A stretch of DNA of 64,000 nt, from the NCBI RefSeq assembly GCF_032854445.1, contig NW_027017954.1, positions 682,001-746,000 on the forward strand. Reading direction: 5' to 3'. The first letter of the stretch is position 1. Each line of letters starts with the position of its first letter. Made by a program: the position numbers and the translations under genes. Below, piece by piece: positions 35,501 through 47,500 of this stretch. The notes below the pieces were generated by a model that saw only the letters and a list, made by a program, of their open reading frames with translations, had not been told where the DNA came from and ran no database searches. This DNA comes from Liolophura sinensis (lineage: Eukaryota > Mollusca > Polyplacophora > Chitonida > Chitonidae).

Positions 35501-38500
35501 TGTTTCAAATAGTTCTTAGATAAGGTATTCTATCAGCCCATTTGTATGAGCTGCGTCACTCCTGATTCAGGCCATTCCTACATCAAAGGTAACATAACTT
35601 GAAATATATGGATCACAACTTCTATGTATTGAGTGAGCCACGTTTCGGTATAGGGACTAATACACTTATCAAGCTTAATGACCGGCATTAGTACCTATAC
35701 CGAAACGTTGCTCACTGAATCGGCAGAAGTTGTGATCCATATATTTGTTATATTATCCAGTTCAACTTCTAAATGTCATTGAATGAAGTCTTACATCAAA
35801 GGTGACGTCGTTTTCACATAAGTATTTGAACATCTAGTTGATAATATTGGAATGACGAATTGGCTTGAACAATGAAATTAAGTCAAATGATAAGCAAACT
35901 TCAATGGGAGTCTTCTTTCGTTGTCCTTACTATTTTGGTTGTATTGAGTTAATGAATATTTAAAATTGTATAATGAATTCAAAGTATACACCAATGATGA
36001 GAGTATTTTCCAGTACGTTGTGCCTCAGTCCACGTGTCCTCCGTCATTGGTTTGCGTTTTAGATAAAGTGCAAACAGTACTGGCCGAGCGAAGGCTGTAC
36101 GCGGTTTGGTGTCATTGAGGTTACCCTGCTTGACGAGGAGGTATATGCGAATTGCGCAATTAGAACACTGGAGCTAAGTCACACAAAGGTAGGTCTGATC
36201 AATGTCATTGGTACACTCATTGAACTGCACAATTAGAACACTGGAGAGGAGTCACACTGAAAGAGATCCTATCGACATTATCGGTACACTCATTGAACTA
36301 CACAATTAGAGCACTGGAGCGGAGTCACACTAAGAGAGATCTGATCGACATTATCGCTACATTCATAGAACTACACAATTAGAACACTGCGGCTGACTCA
36401 CATCGGAACTAGCTGTACACTTATAGAACTACGCAATTAGAGCAGCAAGGCTAAGCTGCACTCAGGTAGTTGTGATCGACACAGTAGGTACACTTATAGA
36501 ATGACACACTTAGAACACCGGTAGTGGCTCACACTGAGGTAAGTGGGATCGACAGTATCTGTACACTTGTAGACCTACGCAGTTAGAACACCGAGGGAAG
36601 AAGGTGGAACCCACGTTGACACTAGCTGTACACTAGATCAGTGGTGCTCAGTCACATCGACACTATAGGAGTACACTGACAGAACTGCACAATTAGAACA
36701 CTGGTGCTGAGTCACAATAGGGTAGGTCTGATCGACACTATCTGAACAATTAGAGTTAGAAAAGAGGTGCGCAGTCACATCTGCACTATAACAGTACACT
36801 GAGAGAACTGCACAATTAGAACACTGGTGCTGAGTCACACTAAGGTACACATAGGTCTGGTCGACACTATTAGAGAATTAGATCAGCGGTGCTCAGTCAC
36901 ATCGACACTATAGGAGAACACTGACAGAACTGCACAATTAGAACACTGGTGCTGAGTCACACTAGGGTAGGTCTGATCGACACCATCTGAACAATTAGAG
37001 AATTAGATCAGTGGTGCTCAGTTACATCGACTCTATAGGAGCACACTGACAGAACTGCACAATTAGAACATTGGTGCTGAGTCACACTAAGGTAGGTCTG
37101 ATCGACACTATTTGTACTTTTATAGAATTACACAAATGCAACACTGGTACTTACATGTAGTAATATCGACACAAGCTGTACACTAACTGTACACTTAGAG
37201 CACTAGAGCCGAATAACAAGGTAGGTGACCACACATCACTTTCTAGTATTCCCGTCATCGTTTGCTCGCATGTATCCCTGTATACCCTTTGTAACTTTGC
37301 ACATGTAAGAAAGTGTTCAAAATACTTGTACATATAGTTCATTATTGCATGATTACCCTCAATTCTCAATTTCTGTCCAAAATGTCTGTAGGTTATTTAT
37401 TTATTTATTTATTTGATTGGTGTTTTAAAGCGTACTCAAGAATATTTCACTTATACGACGTCGGTCAGCATTATGATGGGAGGAAACCCAGGACCATCCG
37501 CAGGTTACTGGAAGACCTCCCCACATATGGCCGGAGAGGAAGCCAGCATAAGCTGGACTTGGTAGAGGGGATTAGCACGCTAGCGCGGCGCAATGACCTA
37601 AGGCCCTTTCACCAATACGGTCGCTGTGAGTACAAGTCCGTCTCTTTGCTGGCTTCCTCTCCGGTCGTACATGGGAAGGTCTGCAGCAACATGTGAATGG
37701 TCGTGGGTATCGTCCTGGCTCTGTCCGGTTTCCTTCCACCATAATTCTGGCTGCCGTCGTTTAAGTGAAATTTTCTTGAGTACGACGTAAACTACCAATC
37801 AAATAAATAAATAGATTCTTCCAACATGCCCAAAGTTTCCCTAAAATGTAATTGTAACATATGTACAATATATTGGTATTATAACACAATCAAAGACGAG
37901 GATACAAGATGAGAATCTGCCTATAAGATGAGCAAATTCTGTTGGCTATTGGTTTATGCTTTCCTTACCACCATTACTTGTGTCACGCATCTGATCGGAA
38001 AATCTCCTCAGGTGAAAAACAAGACGAAGATTCTCAAACAGTTTCACTTCTCGGCTTGGCCAGATCACGGGGCACCTTCCGATGCCACAATTCTGCTTGA
38101 CTTTCGAGATAAGGTTCTGGAGTACAACTCGACTTTACCTGGACCAATTCTTGTCCATTGCAGGTAGGCGTGGGAACAAACAATCCAGATCAACCTAGAG
38201 AGAAACATTTTGAAATGCAATGCTAGTTCTGAAATAAACACCACTTTTGAGTTCTTCATTTGAATCAAACATTTTATACTTTTGCACTAATCACGCAGAT
38301 TACGTATGAAATATAAATTAACCATTTTTGAAAAACAAATGATCGAGAGTGTATAGGAAATCTAACACCTTCATTCTTTGTTTCTTAAAATCGCTAAGAG
38401 TAGAATATCTCATAAGTACATATGGCAAAAGTGTGCAGGATCTGTGAAAAGTCATAATGATGTGCACTAATTCCACTTAAAAATAATCCATTATATTTCA

Positions 38501-41500
38501 GATTCGCGATAACTTTTAAACTAGGATGCAAGTAAATTGAATATTGATTAAGTTTCCGCGTCTAGAATAATGTCTTGTCTTTCTAGCATCAATGATGCCT
38601 GTTTTCATGGCCCCGTGTTAATTCCTTTCTCTATATACGCATTCTTCTTATTTACGAGGGAGGGGGGATGCTCCGTGGCTCAGTGGCTCAGTTGGTTAGC
38701 GGGATAACGCAGCGTAATGACCCAGTAGTCTCTCACCAATGCGGTCGCTGTGAGTTCAAGTCCAACTCATGCTGATATCCTCGCCGGCCGTAAGTGTGAA
38801 GGTCTTGAAGCAACTTGCGGATGGTCGTGAGTTTCCACCCACCATAATGCTGACCGCCGTCGTATGAGTGAAATATTCTTGAGTACGGCGTAAAACACCA
38901 ATGGAATAAACAAATATTATTTTCGGGAGGGAACGAATTAAACTTTCTTTTGCAAATTGATCTTGCGCTTGTGGACGTCGATTATGGTTGAAAATTGGCA
39001 TGAAAATGTTTGCTTTCCAAAAGAACAGCACATGCGCAGTTGATATTAATCCTGACGTGATTCAAGACACGTTCTGTGTTAGATCGGGATTGATAGCACC
39101 CAGACTTCGTTTAAAACCTATGTCCATGTGGTTGTAAAATATAGCACTGCATGGCATGACTTCAACGGTGTCAGTTCTTTAGTTGAATTGTGGTAGCTAC
39201 CGGCGACATTGTCTCTCAAAAGGCACAGCCAAGTCTTTAAATCTTTTTTAAGGTAAACCTTCAAAGTGCGCATGCCGGTTATTAAAGAAGCGATCTTGTC
39301 AAGAATTGGGATATCTCTTGTGGAGTACTTTTTGCCTTATGATTTTACTCTACCTGTTGTACGCATGCGTGTCTTGGATCAGTGCTGGGATTGGACGCAC
39401 GGGAACGTTCATAGCTCTGGATTACCTGATCAATCAGGCTAAAGAAGAGAATGTGGTGAATGTGCCGGCCTGTGTGATGATTCTGAGACAGCAGCGGGTC
39501 AACATGGTGCAGACACAGGTACAATTAGCCATAAAAAGACTGCAGAGCTGCTTTGGAAATTCCAATCTCCTCTGAGTGTACAGATATACCATAGGAGACG
39601 TAATTGTGTAATATAATTAAGACATACAGCATAGAGAGAAAAAACAGAGCAGCGAAGACAGTGTGATGCATGTAGCTGACAAATGGTCAGACGTATCCGA
39701 TGACATGTGACTTTTTGTCAATTTACCTGAGTTAGGGTATGTTCCCACACCACGGGAATGTTTTCTGAAGGCAATATCTGATCGCACTTAGGTCAAACTT
39801 TTTCTACCTTGCACATTATCTGTTATCATGATACTACTTTTCTTCACATCACTTGTTAAAGCTGAAACAAGCATTGTGCATATGTCATCGAAACGGTATT
39901 TACCTGCAAACATTACTTTTATTGAATGACAAGATAGAAAATAAAAACAATGCGTGATCATCTCATTGTGCCAAATGTATGATGGAATAAAACTGAATGA
40001 CAAGTACTCATAAGATATAACATTTGGTTACATGAATTTTGATCTGACGGGTTTATTCCGCAAGATGATTTAACATTATGCATTGCAGGAAAGTTCTGCT
40101 AAATTATAAAAAAAATTTGCCCTTATGTTAACCAGGAACAGTACGAGTTTCTACACTCAGCCCTGGGAGAAGCCTTGAAATTCAGCGACAGTTCAATTCC
40201 ATTTGTGAACTTTGCCACCGTGTACTCTGACCTTTGCACTGTCGACCCCGAGACCGGACAGTCCAAGATGGTCGCACAGTTTGAGGTCTGTTGCGAAAAT
40301 AGAATAAGAAATATTTGCAAACTGTTGAGGCTACTAGAATTCTAAATTTACTGTCATTCATGCCTCCGCTCCCACCATAATGCTGGCCCCCATGGTATAA
40401 GTGAAATATTCTTCAGTACGGCGTAAAACAGCAATCAAATAAATATATAAATAAATTAAGCCACCTTCTTATATAAAGTGAAATATTCGTGAATATGGCG
40501 TAAAACTGTAGTCAAGCAAATAGATAAATGATGGGAATTACGTGGTACATTACACAGCTAGTCTATTCATAGCTACTGTGGGTCTGTGATGATGTTGTTC
40601 TGACCGACATTCGTTTACAAAGCGTTGAAATCAAATAGAACATTTTAAAATGGAAGTTATCGCCGTCCGTTTTAGGTCCTCCGGGAACTCTCACAAACCG
40701 CGAACAAGATGCACGTGAAATCAGCCAGACATCCTGACAATATTTCCAAGAACAGATACTCCAAATTTTTAGCCCGTAAGTTTTTTGTGACAAAGCCTTA
40801 TTTCATCGACAATTGAGCTACACTCTCAACACACCTAACAGGGTTTGTATGTCGATATCAACTTCTGATTTAATAATGTGTTAGACACCTTTTCCGTGTG
40901 CCCTCTAAACATCGTTGTAAAGTATGTGAAAACTCATAGCTCATCTCGCTGTTCAGCAGCGTATACCGTTAAGGTATCGTTATCAGAGAGGTCAATCTGC
41001 AAATCTGCCTTATTTCATCGACAATTGAGCTACACTCTCAACACACCTAACAGGGTTTGTATGTCGATATCAACTTCTGATTTCATAATGTGTTAGACAC
41101 CGTATCCATGTGCCCTCTAAACATCGTTGTAAAGTATGTGAAAACTCATAGCTCATCTCGCTATTCAGCAGCGTATACGTTAAAGTATCGTTATCAGAGA
41201 GGTCAATCTGCAAAGTAATGACTTGTTCAACTCCCAGACAGTAATAACCGAACACTTTTAAAATAGTTAAATACATATAATAAAATAGTCTAGTCTTAGA
41301 CTAAATAGTACAACATGTATATAACATATAAAACAATGTAGGTAACAACAAAATATAGATTCCTTTGGAGATTAGAGCAGACACAACACCTTTCCAAATA
41401 CACACAATCTCAATAGGAAGTCTCAGCATATAGAGGTAAATCCACTGATCCTCGTGAATTCCTAGAGTGAAAGATAACACTGACATCCAGATGACAATCA

Positions 41501-44500
41501 GCCGTACTCAAGGCACAATGACAAATGGTTGGTATGCAACCTTCTTATCAGTCACAGACTCTACACTTGATTATTGATTAGCGGAAATGCCTCAAATTTA
41601 TATACATTGACAGTGAGCATCCAGAAAGGTGGCTCGCCTTAAATGTGCTCGAGAGCAGGGTCGGCGTTCCCCGGTAAAGAGCTCAAACACTTACCTGGTT
41701 AGCATCAAGCCCTTGTACCTTCTCACTTCACATCATTCTTTTTCGTCAGTTGGTGCCATTAAGGACTATTTTCTATCCCTGTATTCAGAGTGTTACAACA
41801 TTATCCCCACGTCGTTCGTAGTTCTGTCTTTGGAATTTATGAAGTCTAAGCCTCATGAACAGTCAGGTACGTGAAGGAAAGCTGTAAACTGCGTAATATG
41901 TGTTGCAAATAACACGTTGCTGCAGCACAGCAGCTTCGTTGGAGTAAACCAGTGATTCTTGTATTTCAGTTGATAGCTGCAGGCCATACTTGTCCACGCC
42001 AGTGTCCGGCTCTAACGACTACATCAATGCTGTATATCTTCCGGTAAGGTCTTCGTCGGGACCCTACAATGTGGTTTGTATGTTCAAAAGTGGAAAGGTA
42101 ATATGAACTGCAAGGGACTCCACAAAGGTATGAATACGGTACACTAAGTTAAAATTGAAACCGGTGTATTAATCCTTTCCAGCGGCACATAGGAGACCAC
42201 ATATATTATGATTCCTTCACATGACAGATGAGATGAGATGTCAATATCATTAGTCTTAGTCTTTTCATATTAATTAATTATTAACAACGTATGCATTTAT
42301 TTCGTCGTTATATAACGTCATATTCATTGGAGTGTCCGTTGTAAACCATCAACCCTTGACAGCTGCCGACGGACTTGCCAACTATATATATGTACAAGAT
42401 ATTGTTGGGAGACAAGTGTTCTTCGTCGACTGTTAGGCCATTTATTGTCCCTAGGCTCCTACAAATTGCGGGGGTCGGGATTTGATCCACACGCACACTT
42501 GTGTAGCATGCATATCAAGGCCTATGTAAGGCCTGATTCCATTAATCACATGAACCTAGGATTTATTCCATTGCCTCCACGACACTATACTCTATTTCAC
42601 AAATACAACCTAACTCAAATATATAAAACTGTTATAGAATATCACATATCCTAGCGAATTAAAAGCGAGCATCTTCTGCGCTCGGACATACCCCGCTTCC
42701 CACTGAGCATTTGATACTTAGATCTGTTTTATGCAAGTTTTAATTAGCAGCCTTGTTGATGTATATGAAGTCCGCAATAATCACACCAAGATCTTGCCCA
42801 GGGATCACGAAGCGATCTTAGATTTAAGTCAAGATTTCGAATCACTTTAATGTTGCTATTTGTAATGTAAGAAGATCCAAATATTGCTTGACAACTTAAA
42901 TTCTCGGTCAGTTATTGTGAAATAAATTTCAATTAATGTAATGGAAAGAAACGTACCAAATTTAATTTTTAAAATTTTGACCTGAGTCTGAGATAGCTTC
43001 GTGATAGCTTCCAGAGGTCCTTAAATAGTGATTTATATCTTTATGTATTTGATTGGTGTTTTACACCGTACTCAACAATATTTCATTTATACGACTGCGT
43101 CCAGCATTATGATGGGAGGAAGCCGTGCAGAGCCCGGGGGAAACCCAATACCATCTGCAGGTTGCTGACAAAAGTATTGATGTGGCTGCCTGGAAACGCG
43201 TACATGAATGAGTGAATGATAATGGCTTAAGGCATATCGCTAATATATCAGCCATATTGTGGCGAACGTGCAGAGGTTTGAACTGGATAACTGTATTCGC
43301 TCGTGTAGTCACCCTAGCAGGAAGTGAAGCAACATTTCGGAAAACAGTCGATTACTATCTTCCCAGGAGTGTACCGAACATGTACAATGCCAAGAGTCCT
43401 AAGAGTGTTAAACTCCTGAACTGTCGATAATTGTAAATATCCATCCATATTTCATCAAGTTCAAGTTCCACTTATTTCAAATTCACGAAATGGCCTCTGC
43501 CTTCAGTCTGTTGCCAGGATTATCTGCAGATGTTACAGATATTACAGATGTTTTTAGTAACTTTGGTGCAATGAAAAGGATGTTTTTTATTGTAGGGATA
43601 CAAACAGAAGAGGGGTTTTATCCTAACTCAGACTCCTCTACCCAACACGGTCGTGGATTTCTGGCGTCTGGTCTATGATCACAAAGTCAGTACCATCATC
43701 ATGCTGGACCGCGTGAAAACAGGGGATAAGGTAGGTAGTGTGTCAAATTGACCAGATCATGGGAGACGGGGAGATACAAGGCTGTGCAAATGCAAATAAT
43801 GGAAAAAACAGAGGATTGGGTGGGTCGTCTATCACATTGACCTCTTGTTCTGTTAATGAAAGACTTCCAAAAACAGGGGATAAGGTAGGTAGTCTGTCTC
43901 ACTGAACACTTGTGCCCATAACGGTATGCCCCGAGTTGCTACCAGTTGCTCCTAGTTGCTTCCAGTTGCCAAAAACCCAGTTGTTCCCAGTCGCAAGGTC
44001 GACATACGCCCGGCTTAAGTCGTCTCACTGAAACTGCACCAGGAGCGGTGGAAATCTGTGCTTCAACAAGGAGGCACATTACACGCACATGCACTCTAAG
44101 GACTCCTCCGTCGTCATATGACTGAAAAATTGTTAAGTAGGACGTTAAATCCCTTTGCACTCACTCACTCACTCACTCACTCACTCACTCACTCTAAACA
44201 AGAGATAAGTAAGTAATGTGTCACACTGAAAGTTGTGCAGATAGTTTCAAACTGAAAACAGGGAATAAGGTAGGTAATGTGTCACATTGAAAGTTGTGCA
44301 CATTATGGAAGGCCCCCAAGAGAGAAGATAAGTAGGTAATGTGTCACATTGAAAGTTGTGCAGATAAAGGACACCCAAAACAGGGAAAAGGTTGGTAGTG
44401 TGTCAAATTGACCAGATACGCAGATCATGGGTCACGGGGAACACAAGACTGTGCAAATGCAAATAATGGAAAAAACAGAGGATTGGGTAAGTCGTCTGTC

Positions 44501-47500
44501 ACATTGACCTATTGTTCTGTTAATGGAAGACCTCCCAAAACAGGGGATAAGGTAGGTAGTCTGTCACACTGACCGCTTGTTCACTTAATAGAATACCCCA
44601 TAACAGGGGATAAGGTAGGTAGTTTGTCTCACCGACCACTTGTGCCCATAACGGTATGCCCCGAGTTGCTACCACTTGCTCCTAGTTGCTTCCAGTTGCC
44701 AAAAACCCAGTTGTTCCCAGTCGCAAGGTCGACATACGCCCGGCTTAAGTCGTCTCACTGAAACTGCACCAGATAAAGGAGCGGTGGAAATCCGTACTTC
44801 AACAAGGAGGCACATTACATGTACATGCACTCTTCTCCGTCGTCATATGACTGAAAAATTGTTCAGTACGACGTTAAACCCCATTGCACTCACTCACCCA
44901 CTCTAAACAAGAGATAAGTAAGTAATGTGTCACATTGAAAGTTGTGCACATTATGGAAGGCCCCCAAAACAGAAGATAACTAGGTAATGTGTCACATTGA
45001 AAGTTGTGCAGATAAAGGAAGCCCAAAACAGGGAATAAGGTAGGTAATGTGTCACAATGAAAGTTGTGCACATTATTGATAGCTCGCAAAACAGGAGATA
45101 AATAGGTAATCTGTCACAATGAAAGTTGTCCAGGCGATAGACCCCAACAGAGGGGATGAGGTGCATACATATAGGTAGTCTGTCACATTGACCACAAAGT
45201 GTTGCATAAAATGCTGAGAATATTATAAGCGTGTGACTATCTAGAATTACAAGGCAGCGAAAAATGCGCGCGGCAAACTGTTGTTTGGTTTATTATACAT
45301 TCAATAACAGTTCAGTCTGTCAAACACCCGAGGTGTTCACTCAACTGAACCCTAACATCAGGACATTTCAGATTGCTTAGCCTCTAATATTTCCAGTGCC
45401 ATAGTGGTAATAAGCGCTATTTGGAATTAGTTCGAGATCAGTTGGATTTCCCAAATTTGGCACACCTAAGGCTGTCTCTGTACTTCATATTTTATGCTTG
45501 AGTGAGAAAGTATTCACTCCGGGTACCCAAGTTTCTCCCACCCATAAAACCGTTCCCCTGATACAATTGTACATTGGTGTAAAACTCCTGGCCCCAGGAT
45601 CACGAACCGATCGTAGACTTAATTCAAAATTTTAATCATTATATTTGGTATGTTCCTTTCCATTATTTTAGCTGTTATTTCTTTTACAATAACTTACCCA
45701 TAATTTACGTTGTCAAGCAATAGTTTGTCCTTGGTACGTAGGAAATACAAATTTTAAAGTGATTTGAACATTTGACTTAAATCTAGGATCGCTTAATGAA
45801 TCCGTGGCCAGTAATAATCTGCAGATTACATCATGCAATAAAAAGTGAAATATACAATACATAAATTTATTATACTTTATTTTCTTGCACACAGAATGTT
45901 GGGGTGTATTGGACAGATAAGAAGGAAACGTTTAACCCGTTCGAGGTGGAGGTGACAGATGTTGACCAGAGAGTGGAATTCTCCACTTGGACTTACGAAC
46001 TGAGCCACAAAGACAAGGTAAAGCCCTTCTATACAGTTCAGTATGTCAAACAAAGGCAATTATTTCTGAGTACTTTAATTCAGAGATGAAAAGAAAATGT
46101 CTTTTATTTTAGTGGTATATTAGTTGCTATTTTTCATGACTGAAAGTTCATATTCTGGATCTGGGCATCAGAACTGATATTCCAACATCACCCCCAAACA
46201 AAATGGTGGTTACCGATCAACAACCTTAAAACCTATTCCAAAAGAACCCTCAACACAGTCCACAAAGTCTTTGTCCATGTATTAAGTCCGACATTTGGAC
46301 GGGTTCATGAAAATGGAAGCATATAACGGTTTTCAACGCCAGTGTTCAAGCCCGAACTGAACGTCTCCGTTGAACTAAGTGCACGATCTTCACGTACATA
46401 CTGTACTGTACAAATGTTTGAAAAAATCAGTTTATACGCGTGCGACATTTTGAAATTACCAAAACAAACAAAAAGAAGAAACAAAACCGGGGCCTCTGTG
46501 GCCGTGGAAGTTAGCGCGCCAGCACGGCGCATTGATTCAGAAGCCTCTCTCCAATTCGGTCGCTGTGAGTTCAAGTCCAGCCCATCCTGGCTTCATATCT
46601 GGAGGAACGTGGGAAGGTCTGCCAACATTCAGCGGTTGTTCGTGGGTTTTCCCCGGCTTCTGTCCCGTTTCCTCCCACCATCGTATTGTGAAATATTCTT
46701 GAGTACGGCGCAAAATGCCAAGCAAATAAATAAATCAAACAAAACAAAAGTGCTGGTGGTGCACATCTAACTGTAATAACACCTTTATTTAAAGAAAGAA
46801 GAATGTCCCATGTCTTGTCACAAGCAGCGACGCATGCACATAACTCGCCCAAGAACAGGAAGAATACTAACTTTTAACAACAGCTTGAACACACTTCACC
46901 AACACAAATGCGCGTTGCAGCTCAAAATAAAGAATAGAAATTGATCATCCCCATGCAAAAAATTTTGTCGATTTTTACTTTCGGTCACAGGGCAAATTTG
47001 GGCTAGACATTATGGACTGATCACATCAGAATAAAAAGTGAACCCTTCATAAGAATGTCTCATAATGTAACCAAGAAAATTAGTTCATAACAACACATAT
47101 AAAACATGACCAATCACCACAACCTTTAAACCAGTGGGATGTTATAACCCTATACAAAAAAGAATTCTAAAATCACAGCACAGCAACGCTGTGGTTAAAT
47201 TCAAAATCGATTCTTTTCTTTGTCGAGCGCTTTTAAATCTTTTGGTCCTAGTTTTTTTAAAAATACGCGTAAAATCTAAATAATATCTCTTCATGTTCAA
47301 TATGTAGCGAAACTACGACTATCAGCCTATAGTGTAGCAGCTGTTGGACGTTGGACGAAATGGACGATCAGGGTCAATAATCGCATGGCCCATTCCCAAA
47401 AGGACACAAACACAAATCACCAAAAAACTAAGAAAGTATATATAATATACCAAAATAGGGCGCAATCATGCAAAGAAAAGCAGTCAGCAGTTTCCAACGA

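Larger units (their letters stand above)
43731..45190. repeat. Minisatellite seeded from the exon 24 donor junction, with nested SINE copies
   Basis: Copies of the exon end plus donor ('aacaggggataaggtaggta', then 'gtctgtcacattgaccac' or 'atgtgtcacattgaaagttg') recur near 43872, 44254, 44380, 44542, 44602, 45027 and in more altered forms at 44205, 44325, 44909, 44970, 45090 and 45150. A segment of roughly 730 bp is itself duplicated (43920 onward and 44648 onward share 'tatgccccgagttgctacca'), with a family 2 SINE in both halves. Confidence 0.9.

Noticed and set aside
38668-38770. tRNA gene with A and B boxes
   Set aside because: The boxes belong to a SINE head: the same sequence recurs throughout the window, followed by the SINE body and A-rich tail, and no proper tRNA cloverleaf closes.
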